A stretch of DNA of 46,325 bases from Azolla pinnata (GCA_037176905.1 JBBBWG010029211.1:7477-53801), one strand, 5' to 3'; shown: positions 21,201 to 38,600, numbered from the stretch's first letter. Numbers and translations are program-made. Notes: generated by a model from the sequence alone, not told the origin.

Positions 21201-24200
21201 TGCCAGCATAGCAAACAGTCTAACAAGCGCTAATATTGTGGAGCCACTTTTTGCTGTTCTATCGCGGACTGGATTGAGCCCTGCGGGACAACATAGTGCT
21301 ATGCAGGTTCTCGTTAACATACTTGAGAAGCATCTAACTATAGCAACTCAGAAATTGACACCGAATCAGTGTATTGAGCCTCTGGTTCCACTGCTCGATT
21401 CTCCGTTTCAGAATGTACAGCAGCTTGCAGCTGAATTACTCTCTCACCTCCTAATGCAGGAGCATTTTGAAAAAGATATTACCACTCAGCATGTCGTTGT
21501 TCCTTTAGTCAGAATCCTTGGACTTGGGGTTCAAAGCTTGCAGCAAAAAGCAATCAAGGCTTTGGAAAGAGCTTCCAGGAGCTGGCCCAATGCTGTAGCT
21601 GATGCCGGGGGCATCATTGAACTCTCCAAAATCATAGTGCAGGATAATCCGCAACCACCTCATGCTCTTTGGGAATCGGCTACCTACGTGCTTTCAAATG
21701 TCATGCCTCAATACTTCTTGCAAGTTCCACTTGTAGTTCTTGTGAGGCTATTAAAGTCAACCTCGGAAGCTACTGTGACGATTTCCCTCAATGCATTACT
21801 CGTTCTTGAAAGGGATGATGGAGCAAGTGCTGAAGAGATGGCTCAAGCTGGGGCTGTGGAAGCGCTTCTCGAGCTGTTGAGATCCCATCAATGCGAAGAA
21901 GCAGCTGCCCGGCTTCTTGAAGCCTTATTCAACAATGTGAAGGTTCGAGAGACTAAGGGAGCAAAGTTAGCAATCTCCCCACTTTCGGAATACTTGCTTG
22001 ATCCGCAAACAAGACCTCAGCCTGCAAGGGTGTTGGCAGCTCTAGCCTTAGGTGATCTTTTCCAACACGATGGTTTAGCTAGGACAACTGATGCAGTTTC
22101 TGCTTGTCGTGCATTGGTGAGCCAATTGGAAGATCAACCCTCAGAAGAAATGAAAATGATTGCTGTTTGTGCACTTCAAAACCTGGTGATGCATAGCCGA
22201 CCCAATAAGCGTGCAGTTGCCGAAGCTGGAGGTGTCCAAGTCCTTCAAGAGCTTCTCGGTTCTAGTAACACCGAAACTGCTGGGCAAGCTGCAACCCTCA
22301 TCAAGTTATTGTTTTCAAACAACACAATACAAGAATATGCAACTAGTGAAATGATCAGAGCTTTAACAGGTAAATTTTATCCTACTTAAAATGAAATCTT
22401 TCTGACATGGGCAGGTTTTTTCCAGGTGAAGGGAGGATATAATTTGAAAGTAAGATCTTTGTTATCAGTCAAACATGTTGGCATTGTAGATATATATCAC
22501 TGTCACGTACTCTTTGCTGTATATTATAATTTAGTCCCTCGTGCTATATCAGTTTAGCTTTGTGCAATTTCGTACGAGTGTACTACGAAATTCATCAAGT
22601 TGCATACCATGAAGCGTGGTGCAAAATTTCGGTTCCCACTCTGTTCACAATGATATAAAATGTCTATTTTGCTTCTGGAAATGGATCCTTCCATGTGGCT
22701 AAGGAATTCACTGACTCGATATTCTCTTGTAGCTGCCCTGGAGCGAGAGTTTTGGGCCACTGGAACAGTAAACGAAGATATGCTAAAAGCAATTGATATC
22801 CTCTTCTATAACTTTCCACGACTGCGCATCACAGAGGCTGCCACTCTCTGTATACCTCAACTAGTTGGTGCACTGAAAACCGGAACTGAAGCAGCCCAAG
22901 AAGCAGCTTTAGATGCTTTATTGCTACTGAGCCAAGGCTGGAGTGCTGAAAGTATAAACGAGGTTGGTAAAACACAATCTGTGGCTATGGTCGAGGCTAT
23001 TCCTTTACTACAATTGATAATGAGGTCAGGTCCAGAACACTTCCAAGAGAAAGCTGAAGGCCTTCTACAGTGCCTACCTGGAAATTTAGTTGTCACCATC
23101 AAAAGAGGTCTTAATTTGAAGCAATCAATGGGCAGCACAAATGCATTCTGCAAGCTCACTCTTGGACACGGTGCTCCCCGCCAAACAAAGGTAAGATACA
23201 TATCTGTGATAGACCAGAATATCCCCAACTATTTGGTATTTACCGGTGTACTTATCTGTGATAGAAAATTCTGGTGATAAAATATTCCTAATTTGTGGTT
23301 GTGCTGGTAGCTATATTGAAACAAATTGTTTCCTACTAAATTTCAAACCTAGTCTGAAATGTACTTACCTCATATTTATCGGAGACAGCTCATGTTAGGT
23401 CCATAGACAATATTATCAGGGGCCTTACTAAAGTTACACTTAGGCCCATTGCATGTGTTTGGCTTTCTCAATACACAATCTGACAGTCGGCCTGGGCTGC
23501 TTTGCTGTTGTGCATTTCCTTTCTCCATGAAGAAAATGCCCTGCCATAATGAAATCAGTAGTTGGATTTTTTAATACTGGATCCACTACACACATGATAT
23601 AGGTTTAAGAGATTGGTTTCCCTTCTCTTTCTCCCGCTGATATGTACTTTTGCTTGCTCTTCCTTCTAGCTTACTATTTTAACTGTCATTGTCTCCAAAC
23701 ATACCTACACCGGCCTATACGAAAACTTTCTGTGAAGTTCTAAGACATTTGCAGTTGCTTTCACTTTCTTTTGCTTCCTTCTTGAGCTGTTTTGCATTCA
23801 TTGTCAATAGCAAAGACTTCTACTACATCTTCTGTCGGCTTTTCCTCTGAGTGTAGATTGTCATGCATTGGCTGTTCTTGTGGTTTCACATTTTCCTTTT
23901 GACATTATAAGATGATCTCATATCTATGGGTGTTTACAGGTAGTTCACAGTAATAGTTCTCCAGAGTGGAACCAAAGCTTTGAGTGGGCATTTGACACCC
24001 CTCCCAAGGGGCAGAAACTTCGCATATCCTGCAAAAGTAAAAACACCTTCGGGAAGGTAACTAAGTCTCTGCTTTTGCTTTTTACTGTAAAATGTACCAT
24101 ATTGTTCTTTGGAGGCAGCCAAAACAAAGATGATTGCTTGTTTGTCTTTCTATTTTAAAAAGATCATGTGATGGTGTGAACAAGAACATGGGTAAATGCA

Positions 24201-24768
24201 ATGCTTCACGAGGTTATACCATTCTTAACATAGCAGATAAGCACAAATCATGAAAACCGGAAGTGCTCGTTTTTTTAACGCATCTTCATCGTAGTCCTGC
24301 AAAGGCCCTTGGGTGCAATAATAGTAGGATAACTGTTTCTAATATATTTTGTCGATGTGTGTACATGCATTGTAGATGAAATTCAGGTTTTATATCTTTG
24401 GCATGATGTTTGATGCGGTAAATAGACTATGGAACACTCCCATTTAATGAAATGTACCTGGAGTAGTTAAGAACAGTTACCTTTATATACACAACTTTTC
24501 AAACTAGGCCTGCTTGTTGAGATTCTGTATTGCATCGACAAGTGTAAAGAATGGAAGCTCTAGTTTGGTGGGCTATTTTGACCTGCATGTTACTGACCGG
24601 ATAGATGCTGGTTTGGTGTTTCAGGGCTCATTGGGAAAGGTCACGATTCAAATTGATCGCGTTGTGTTGCTCGGAAAGATCAGTGGTCAATATACACTCA
24701 CCGCTGACACAAATCGTGATGGCACTGCCAAAACACTTGAAATTGAGTTCCAATGGCTGAATTCATGA
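15241..24768 (+). CDS. CSI1: CSI1-like cellulose synthase-interactive protein
   Basis: Six coding exons: 15241-15275, 16497-19569, 19834-22369, 22733-23190, 23940-24056 and 24625-24768. All junctions are GT-AG and phase-consistent, giving 2120 residues. Armadillo repeats fill most of the protein (about residues 20-1990). Segments typical of CSI1 include [30 protein letters not shown] motifs (here TITAAGG), [20 protein letters not shown] and [16 protein letters not shown]-terminal C2 domain (about 1996-2120) starts [14 protein letters not shown] and contains [18 protein letters not shown]1 links plasma-membrane cellulose synthase complexes to cortical microtubules. The two largest exons hold 88 percent of the coding sequence. 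The N-terminus ([20 protein letters not shown]) is shorter than in Arabidopsis. The start is the ATG of a short first exon joined by a 1.2-kb intron; an alternative is the ATG at codon 20 (MDDPDGIF). Which CSI paralogue it matches best is untested. Confidence 0.95.
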
Positions 24769-25263
24769 TGAGCTTATTCATAATACCCTACACATTGTAT
24801 ATGTTTCTACTATATATATCTCTCTACCTATTTCTTTTTTCTCCTCGTAGGGTCTTTGAGAATTGACATCGGAGTTCATCACTTGACTAGTTGGTCAAAC
24901 AGTGTATTTACCCTCCGAACAATTCAAATCTTAATATGTAATAATAATTTGGACGAGAACACGATAGATATATATCTATATATATATATTTTGTAACTGA
25001 CTATTCTTTGTGGTGTAAAACATTTTATGCTTCATTCATTTGCTGGGGTCAGAGATGAGACTTCCCCCCTTTGGTATTAATTTGAGAAGGTTTGATGATG
25101 AGCATTCTAAACTGTGTTGGAAAGGGTCTCTGAAATCAAGCATTGATGAGGAACTTGTGATCAGGGCAACAAAGAGCTGTTTATGTTTTGAATATCTGAA
25201 TCTGCACAAGAACCTGATCAAACCAGATTTGAAAAAGGGGGTTGGAGGTGATCAGATTTTATA

Positions 25264-25465
25264 AATCCTAGCTAAGCTCTAAAAAGCCTAACCCTAATGC
25301 TAGCCAAGCTCTAACCCTAACCCTAATCCTTGCCAAGCCTTAATTTTGAGCCTACCGTTAAGATCTTAAACTAATCCTAACCCTAATAACCCAACCCAAG
25401 CTCTAAGCCCAACCCTAACCCTAACCTAAGAACCTTGATTCCAGCCCTAACCTTGATCCTAACTC
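25264..25465. repeat. Degenerate CCCTAA-rich (telomere-like) block
   Basis: CCTAACCCTAA-type motifs occur at least ten times, for example ACCCTAACCCTAATCC near 25315 and ACCCTAACCCTAACC near 25412. They are interspersed with GCCAAGCT/CCAAGCTCTAA spacers. The telomere-like unit is the six-base CCCTAA, not the seven-base CCCTAAA usual for plant telomeres. It is an interstitial, decayed array. Confidence 0.85.
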
Positions 25466-25869
25466 TACTCGTGTTGAATCATCACATCACCATCGCGTTC
25501 AAGAAACTCAGATTTTAAGGGTAAGTCTGGCAAATACGCCGAGTTATGCTGTCTAATATGCCTATAAAGTGTGTCTTTTTTGTTTTTTTACCAACGGTAG
25601 ATCCCATCATTAGTTATCGAGGAGAACACCCGAAGGCCAGAATTTTCAGCCAAAGGTAATGGCCATAGAATTAACCATAAGTACACTATACGCGTTTGTA
25701 TTCGCATATGTTTCAATCAAACGTGTATGATAAATTATTTTCAAGTTAGAAAAAAAATAAATCAAGATAAAAATTAAAAAAAGTGACCATGGGTCTAGTA
25801 TAGTATATAATGATTGAATCACATGTCATCACATGCTATATAACATAGAGTGAGTATTGGAGAAATAAT

Positions 25870-25873
<4 letters not shown>

Positions 25874-25900
<27 letters not shown>

Positions 25901-25901
25901 A
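25874..25901. repeat. (TA)n microsatellite
   Basis: A run of alternating A and T of about 28 bases, preceded by ATAATAATA. Confidence 0.9.
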
Positions 25902-26263
25902 AGAGAGAAAAAAATAAGGTACACACATTTTCCCTTTTCAAACGTGTTCGTTTTCAAACGTTTTCAGGCGTTTGAGTGTTTGCGCAAATACGTTTATTAC
26001 GTTCTATGGTCATAACAACACTTTGAAAGCCAGAATTTTTAACATTATATTAATTAGATTCTAAAATTACTAACACCTGTTAATCGTCCACAGTAAGGGA
26101 ATAGATTAATGAACAGTAGTGCAAAGTAGGAAATAGTTCGTAAATTCCAGTAAGAAGATAGAAGAGATTGATGGAAGCAAATCGTAAGAGAAAGATAGAA
26201 TCAATCCGTGAAACGATTAAGAAAGAACAATAGTAAGGGCATGTATAAAATCATTTCGATTGG

Positions 26264-26651
26264 GCGTTAATATTTAGGGAAAACTACGAGAAAAGCCAAC
26301 AAAATTATAAATTACATTTTAATGCCTACTAGAACTAGAAATTACAAATTAGCATCCAGTTTTAGAAATCAACACCTCAAATAATCGATTTACACCAAAT
26401 TAACTTGTTCATAGATTGATCTGAATCCAAGATTACTAGCACTTCTGCAGTCCAATATAATTTGGGAATCGGCGTCGGAATAAACATTTCATCAACGTCA
26501 TGCGATCGATCGGGTGCTGATTTTTTCAGCGGAAGGCAGAGAAAGAGCAGGCATTGGGTTAGTTTGTAATCTCCGAATTTCGCAGGCGTTCCAACGTAAT
26601 TTGTAAATGCCAGTAGGCGTGTTCTCGTAATTGTTTCCCTAATACTAACAC
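26264..26651. mobile_element. Short element with imperfect terminal inverted repeats (MITE-like)
   Basis: The left end (GCGTTAATATTTAGGGAAAA then CTACGAGAAAAGCC) matches the reverse complement of the right end (GTGTTAGTATTAGGGAAACA then ATTACGAGAACACGCC). Similarity continues inward for roughly 90-100 bases: both arms, read inward, contain AAATTAC and AATGCCT(A/G)C-type motifs twice. The whole is about 390 bp, with no coding frame. This is the form of a non-autonomous DNA transposon. Target-site duplication could not be defined with certainty, so boundaries are approximate and the superfamily is unassigned. Confidence 0.6.
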
Positions 26652-26701
26652 TAATACTTAATCAGAGATAAAACTAAGGGTTAATCTCGTGATTAACATT
26701 T

Positions 26702-26783
26702 TTCCCAATAATATTAAAAAAAAACTATTTCATTTTTCTTTTTCCCCAATAATATTAAAAAAAACTATTTCATTTCTCCTGCA
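26702..26783. repeat. 41-bp tandem duplication
   Basis: CCCAATAATATTAAAAAAAA followed by ACTATTTCATTT starts at 26704 and again at 26745, with small differences in the A run and the CTT tail. Confidence 0.9.
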
Positions 26784-26796
26784 GAAAAATGCCCTC

Positions 26797-26805
26797 AAAT
26801 AATAC

Positions 26806-26868
<63 letters not shown>

Positions 26869-26940
26869 TTATTATTATTATCATTATTATCATTATTTTG
26901 ATTCCGATTATTATTCTGAGTATTATTGTGATTATTATTT
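26797..26940. repeat. (AAT)n followed by (ATT)n, self-complementary microsatellite
   Basis: About 70 bases of AAT/GATAAT repeats (to about 26868) are followed by about 70 bases of ATT/ATC repeats, so the two halves are complementary and could form a long hairpin. The short open frame over it encodes only Asn and Tyr/His runs and is not a gene. Confidence 0.88.
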
Positions 26941-27059
26941 GTTGGAAAATTTTAATTTTGTGACGGGGACGTTCAAACGGTCAGTTTCTCTTGTTTTCGC
27001 TCTCTCCCGTTTCCCGCCAACTCTCTCACGAAATCGCCATCGCCATCGCCATCGCTCAC

Positions 27060-27397
27060 GAAGCTCCTCTCTGATCGAAGACGAAGAAGAAGAAGACGAA
27101 GAAGACGAAGAGGAAGAAGAAGTGGAGGAAGAAGGCGAAGCAGAGGAGGAAGAAGCAGCAAGCAGCCTTCGTCGCCATTGATGCTCCACTGAAGCATCGC
27201 CATCGCTGACGGAGCTCTCTCCGATCGACGAAGAAGAAGAAGAAGAAGAGGAAGAAGAAGAAGAAGGAGACGCGGAAGAAGAAGTTGAGGAAGAAGAAGA
27301 AGTGGTGGAGGAAGAAGCAGCAAGCAGCCTTCGTCGCCATTGATGCTCCACTGAAGCATCGCCATCGCTGACGGAGCTCTCTCCGATCGGAGAAGAA

Positions 27398-27432
<35 letters not shown>

Positions 27433-27830
27433 AGAAGAGGAGGAGGAGGAGGAAGAAGAAGAAGAAGAAGAAGAAGAAGTGGAGGAAGAAGACGAGGAGG
27501 AGGAAGAAGTAGCAGCCTTCGTCGCCATTGATGCTCCAGTGAAGCATTGCCATCGCTGACTTAGCTCTCCGGTCGAGGAAGAAGAAGAAGAAGAAGACGA
27601 CGAAGACGAAGAAGAAGAAGAAGAAGAGGAGGAAGAAGAAGAGGAGGAAGAAGAAGAGGAAGAAGAAGCAGCCTTCGTCCCCATTGATGCTCCACTGAAG
27701 CATCGCCATTGCTGACGACGCTCTCTCCGATCGAGGTGCAGGAAGAAGAAGAAGAAGAAGAAGAAGAAGAAGACGACGATCCGGAGGAAGAAGAAGCAGC
27801 CTTTGATGCTCTGCTGAAGCACCTCCTCCT
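27060..27830. repeat. Minisatellite: 60-70 bp core alternating with GAA/GAG tracts
   Basis: A core starting AGCAGCCTTCGTCGCCATTG, then ATGCTCCACTGAAGCATCGC, then CATCGCTGACGGAGCTCTCT, begins at 27161, 27323, 27511 and 27667. A truncated version begins at 27795. Between cores lie 60-120 bp of almost pure (GAA)/(GAG). Open frames of 217 to 342 codons across it encode only poly-Glu, poly-Ser, poly-Phe or poly-Leu runs and look like repeat artefacts. The block lies about 1.2-2 kb upstream of the SUVH coding start. Confidence 0.9.
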
Positions 27831-28015
27831 TCACCTCCTCCTTCACCTCCTCCTTCACCTCTTCCTCTTCTTCGTCTGCGTCCTCCTTTCGCGCGTTCCT
27901 TAAGTGCTGTACCGGCTCAGGGTTTATCAAGAGTTTAGCGTTTCTGCGCCATCCCGCACGCAATCTATCACTCGCAGATTAGTACGAGCTCCCAACGCCA
28001 TCTCCATCTGCTTCA

Positions 28016-29056
28016 GTAAGTTCGCGAGTTCTTTTAGGTTTGTTTCACTATGAACCATTCTTAATCTGATCTCTTTTCTTAATCAAACAAGGATACGTCC
28101 CCATCGCAGCTATAGTAAAAATGCAGCCTTTTTTGTATTAAGCTCCTGCACAGTTTGATTCGTCTCTGTTGAAGAGTCGTCGCTATGGATGCAGAAAAAC
28201 CTCGTTTTGTTGCTATTGATGCTAATTTACAGTGCCAGTCTATCCTCGCTGATTTGTTCGAAATATCCCTGTTTTATATTTGGGATGCCTTCCTGTTCTG
28301 CCTTATCTCGAAGCTTCATACAAAAGCTCGATTTTTGTCGGCCAGTTCCTCAGCTAAACGAGACTCCCTCCATCACGCTGAGTAGCAAAACATTGCTTTA
28401 TTACTAATAAGTAAAACGCCTTGCTTTAGAATTGATGAACTCCATTCATGGTCTCCACATCCAGTTCATGGCCATATATTTTAATCAGTTTCTGGGCTTT
28501 TTTCCATATTAATTCATCCCGTTTTAACTCCTGCAGATACCATTGCTGCATCCGCTGGTGTTTTATCGATTTGTTTTAAACAGTTCGTTTCTCGTTCTTA
28601 AGAGCACGATCTCCAAATCTAGAATTCAAACCTCCTTTGTTCTCCATTGCCGTAATGTCATCTCTTGTAAACTGATACAATATCACATTCGATTTTTTGT
28701 TTCTCTATTTATTGATCTATCCAACATTGTAATCATCGTTTCTGTGCTGAGACAATTTCACATTTACTCTTTTGTTCTTCGCTGGCTGTCTAATTTCTAG
28801 CGTTTTACATTCTTGTTACGGTTTGATGTTCCAGTTTATGTAAATGGCATTGCCGTAGCTAGGAAGACGTTTAAGATCTGCATTTGATGATTAGGGAAAT
28901 TCTGCATATCCTTGCTAGATCGATCACCTTCTACTTCTCTCTTCCTCAGTTCTTTGATCGTTCGGAATAACCTGATGCTTTTTTTTGTTTCTATTCTTCA
29001 GCAGGAAATTAATCTGAAATACAGTTCCTTTAGTTATTTTCACATTCTCCCTACAG
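28016..29056 (+). other. Possible 5' UTR intron of the SUVH4-like gene
   Basis: A good donor (TTCA followed by GTAAGTT at 28016) follows the GAA minisatellite. Candidate acceptors TTCAG or CTACAG lie at about 29002 and 29056, shortly before the ATG at 29079. The stretch between has T-rich intron-like composition and no convincing coding frame. Only transcript data could confirm it. Confidence 0.35.
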
Positions 29057-29078
29057 TGGCACTTTTTCACTAAAATAA

Positions 29079-34213
<5,135 letters not shown>

Positions 34214-35640
34214 GCGGAGACGATTAGACCTCACGAATTTCATCCTCTAACCTGTAATTATGAGCATCTAAACCTGTTGTACATTGTTAATTACTCCCTT
34301 TCAAGGCTCGAACAAATGGTTCATGTAGTAAAACCCTGAATCCTCAGCTACCCACTACTAATATGTCAAATAGATTTCCCTTGCTCATGGGTGCATCGGC
34401 CATTGAGTTGATATAGAAAGCATTTCGCTGCGACATTTCTGGGCTTTTTTTAGGGCTTCTCATACAAAGTTTTCATTTCATGATTCCTATGTATTGAGAT
34501 AACTTGGACCCAAGCTTGGGAGTATTATTTCCAAGCTTGGGAGTGTTGTTATTTCAGTGGGGGAAACTTGGAAGCATGAAATGCAAAGCCCGTTGCTCTT
34601 CTAACACAATTCGTGAACAAAACAAAAAACATTGTATTTTTGAGAGTGTCCATCATCAAAACTTCTGCAAAGCCTATTCTCTCTACATTGCAAGATGGTG
34701 TGGAAAGCTACGGTCATTGATGAAATCCATTGTTCAAAGTTTTTTTTGAATACGATAGTTATTGGCCTTAGTAATCGGTTTTTCAAAACAGAGAAGAGGT
34801 TTCTAGAGATTTGGAATCACGGTTTTCTTTGCAATGAACAAATCCTTGTATCCAATTGCACTTCATGTTATGGAAATCTTTGTATGGAATGCATTTTACT
34901 TGGGCTTTCTTTCTTCTGTTAGTGTTAGTTCGTCATACACAAGTCGTTCTCCACCATCAGTTCGGGGCACCAATGCGTATAGCGGTTACAATTACGCAGT
35001 TCTAATCATAGAACGTAACATTTCATTTGCAAGCTTTTGGTTTTACAAACATGAATGTAAGTTTGCAAACGTTTGTGAATGTTTACGAGCGACTGTTACG
35101 TGTTTTTTTTTTGAAAAAAAAATCATAAATTTTTTCTTTATCTTAATCGTTTATATTCCTTCTTGGTTTGATTAAATCTTCATCGTTTGATTAAATTTAC
35201 CGTTCTTCTTGGTCTGAAACATACTTTTTCTTTCGCGATTTATCAATCTCGAATGCTTGAATCATTCTCGACTGCGTTTGCAGCTTGCAAAAGTATATAG
35301 TTCGTTCTATGCTTACGATGCATCATTACGAGTAACGATTTATGGAAGAAGAAGACAGGCATCGACGATCTCGAGCTGTGTATGTACGCTTATGCGTGTT
35401 GTACGTCGTATCCGATCCGTATAGCATGCTCATCGTAGCCCACGCGTATTTCAGGGTTTTAGGGTTGACGTTTTAGGGTTCATGTGTGTGTGTGTGTGTG
35501 TCTCTGTGGATATGTGTAATATAGAATACTGGCGTATGTATACGAGTATTTATACATATACATATAAAAGTACGTACATATACTGCTGGGAGCTGAATCC
35601 ATACATACGTCTTCGCCAAAGCTCGCAGATCTCTCAGAAG
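34214..35640. other. Intergenic between SUVH4 and SART3 genes, no gene seen
   Basis: The left part should hold the SUVH4 3' UTR. A pair of CCAAGCTTGGGAGT repeats (34513 and 34532 region), each containing the palindrome CCAAGCTTGG, is visible. The right part is the SART3 promoter. No supported gene lies here. Confidence 0.6.
35452..35482 (+). promoter_or_regulatory. Paired telo boxes upstream of the SART3-like gene
   Basis: TTTTAGGGTT occurs twice within 30 bases, followed by a short GT run and, about 160 bases later, by the ATG at 35641. Telo boxes near plant transcription starts are typical of growth-related genes. The link to this gene is inferred from position. Confidence 0.55.
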
Positions 35641-38600
35641 ATGGAGATGGAGATGGAAATGGAGAAAGCAGAAGGAACGAAGCTGCGCGACGACGAAACC
35701 GAGAGCTTCAAGGACAGTAGCTCGCCGGATGCTGACTCCGATGAGGCAGAAGCAGCTGCAGGAGCAGAAGCAGAAGCAGAAGCAGAAGCTGAAGCAGAAG
35801 CTGAAGCAGAAGATAAAGAAGACGAGGACGAAGAGGATGATGAAGAAGACCATCCTTCTGAAGACGAAGGAGAAGGAGAAGACACAGAGCACATGGAGGC
35901 CTCCTTGGCCGAGAATAAGTACAACTTCCAAGGCCATGTCGAGGTATTTATATTCTCTTCCGTTGCCTCCTTCACAAAACCTATGCCTACTCTCTAACTC
36001 TGTTGTCTGTTGTATCACATGTTTTTTTCTAGAAAAATCCAGGTTTTCTTCACTATCTTTGTGAAATCTTTTAAAAAATATGGTACTTCACTTCAAAGCA
36101 CAGTGAGTTTGTTCGCTTACTTTAGCATAACACCACTGTAACCCTCCTTTTCTGAAACGACTCGTCAAATTTTGTATCGTTTCTTGGAGTGTCACCGTAT
36201 CTATTGTAGAATCCTTTCTTAAATTAAAGACATGAGTAAATATGTGAAATCATTGGTAATTCTAAGTTCTTATCCAGTGAAATTGAATCTTTTTGTGAAT
36301 TCGGTGTGAGCATGTCATGATAATTTATCGTTAACTATTTGAAGTCTTCTTTAAATTTTTAATGTAGCGCTAATCTCACAAAATCATGAAGGAAATATGC
36401 GAGGTCGTTATCATGTGATAATAACGCAATAGAAAATCCAAATTTTTTTTGTGTGGCAATGATCTTAAGAAAGTTACAAGTATACTGACAGGTGCATATG
36501 GAAATTCACCTAGGGAACTTCAAAGATAGCACTCTAGCATACAAACTAGGTATCTGTGAATTTTGAAGCCATGTTGAACAAGAATTCAACATTCATAACA
36601 GTGCTGGAATGATTAATTCTAGTTCAGAGCGTAGGTAAAGAACTTCAAGTAGGCGTGCTCATGAATATCTCTTCTATCTCTTTACTCATTCTAGAATGCA
36701 GTGGTCTAATATGTGATCATAAAACACATTCTAGTTAGAGGATTTATCACCAAATGTGGCCTTGGGGATATTCTATGAATATTTGCGAAGAATGAGGGTG
36801 TATAAATAACTACTGCCACTATGTAGGCTATCTGAAGTATCAGAGCCAACTATTAGATGTCTGACCCAGTCTCGGAATTTTATTGCCAAGCTTGACCTTT
36901 TCATAGATTTAGTTTTTCACTGAACTCTAAAATTCAATATAGAGCAACCCGTACTTGAATATTCATTTTCTGTTCACGTTAATTAATTGTGTATTTATGC
37001 AATTCAAGCAATATTTTTGTTCTATTCTCTTCTCCCAGTATATACGTGCTCTGAGGAGACAGTGCAAGCTGGAAAAGCTCAGAAATGCACGGGAATCTAT
37101 GAGTGAAATTTTTCCTCTAACTCCAGCAATGTGGAGAGAATGGGCTCAGGATGAAGGCCGACTATCATCCAGGTATCGCAAGGCATTCTCATGAATCAGT
37201 TTCCGATTTCCTATGTGCATGTTGGATTTCTATATTTCTACGTTTGATCACTAATATAACTTCATGATTACGCTGAAATTTGGCTCTCTATAAAGTAATT
37301 TATTGTAATTTTTCTGAAATGGGAAGTATATGGCTCAATTCAGGTGCTGGATTCATGAGTTTGAGGAATTTGGAGTGTTCCTAATTGCTATCATCAGTTA
37401 TTTATCTATATTCTTTACCACAATTTCATCAGGACTTGATGCCTGTAGAACATCGGGTTGTTATTCTTCAGCTGAAGATTTTTTTTGTAGAGTACTTAAA
37501 TTAATTCTTGGTGCTGTATTATGGTGCTTGATTCAATGAATATTATTCTGAATAAAAGTAGTTACTCAAATGTCGATCACCCCTAGGCTGTTGATGGTTG
37601 CTCCCTAGTATAGCCATTCGATCAGCAATTGAAACATGATTTTATCCTTTATCAGAACTACTTTGTAGAGTGTATAAGTGGTTTGTGGCATTTTAATCCA
37701 AAAGCATAAAGGTTCGTGAAAATATTTATCCGCTCTTCTTCGAGAGAGGAATTATGTAAAGTTTGTTATTATACCACTGTTCATGTGTTTATGAGTATGA
37801 TAATCCATCATGGATTTTTAGGTTTTATCTGTATTTTTCTTCTCAGTCCTCATGATGCTGTTGCAGTTGAGAAGTTATATGCTAGAGGCCTTGAAGATTA
37901 TCTGGTAACTTTTTCCATCAGCTCTTGTTGTTTTCAATACTTCTCCTAGTCATGTCAAAGATAACATTTGTACAATGCAGTCAGTACCGCTATGGTTGGA
38001 TTACATAGAATTCAAGAGGAGCCATGATCAAGATGTTGTGGAGCTCAATATTGAAGGGGTTTTGAAAATGAGGGATTTATGTGAGAGAGGACTAGCCTCT
38101 GCAGGACTCCATTTTACCGAAGGATCAAAGATTTGGAGACTCTATTGCAAGTTTGAGCTGGATTTACTGAATAACATGTCAGATGCTACAAATGAGGTAT
38201 TCACTTCTCATGTATAGTTTGTGTCCGTACTTTTTACTCAGGTGGAGATTACCCTGAATCGCTTTGATAGTTTTTCAGCTTAGAGAAAGGCAAGTTAATT
38301 GTGTCCGAAATCTATATCGGAGGCAGCTTTCTGTGCCATTGCACGATAGCAAGATTACTCTCAAACATTATTCTGAATGGGAATCTCAGCATGGGGGGAA
38401 GATTGGTGATGAGTCAAATGAATTAGCTGGTCTACCATCACAGATAGCTACTGCATACAAGAAAGCTATTGAAATGTGCTCTTTGCGCGAATCCTTCGAA
38501 GAGAAAGTATCTGAACAGAAGCCAAAAGATGCCGAATGTCTACAAAATTATCTGGCAAGTATTGTTATTTACTATTTGGGATTCTTGAATAGCCATTTCA

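Larger units (their letters stand above)
24769..26263. other. Intergenic, 3' flank of CSI1, no gene seen
   Basis: AT-rich DNA downstream of the CSI1 stop, with short TA runs near 24964-24990 and 25874-25901 and a block of degenerate telomere-like repeats listed separately. No coding frame with recognisable features was found. Confidence 0.6.

Noticed and set aside
26935..27963. Open frame of 342 codons on the minus strand over the GAA minisatellite
   Set aside because: Poly-Ser and poly-Phe content follows directly from the repeat; all frames are open and the unit ends differ.
28185..28385. Short frame starting MDAEKPRFVAIDAN, similar to the translated minisatellite core (FVAIDA)
   Set aside because: Only about 15 of 18 bases match, and the frame lies in a T-rich probable 5' UTR intron; a chance match or a fragment of the repeat is more likely than a gene.
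35482..35640. Upstream in-frame extension of the SART3-like protein
   Set aside because: The extension translates a GT repeat and leader sequence (Cys/Val-rich) with no similarity to the family; the ATG at 35641 starts the typical acidic N-terminus.
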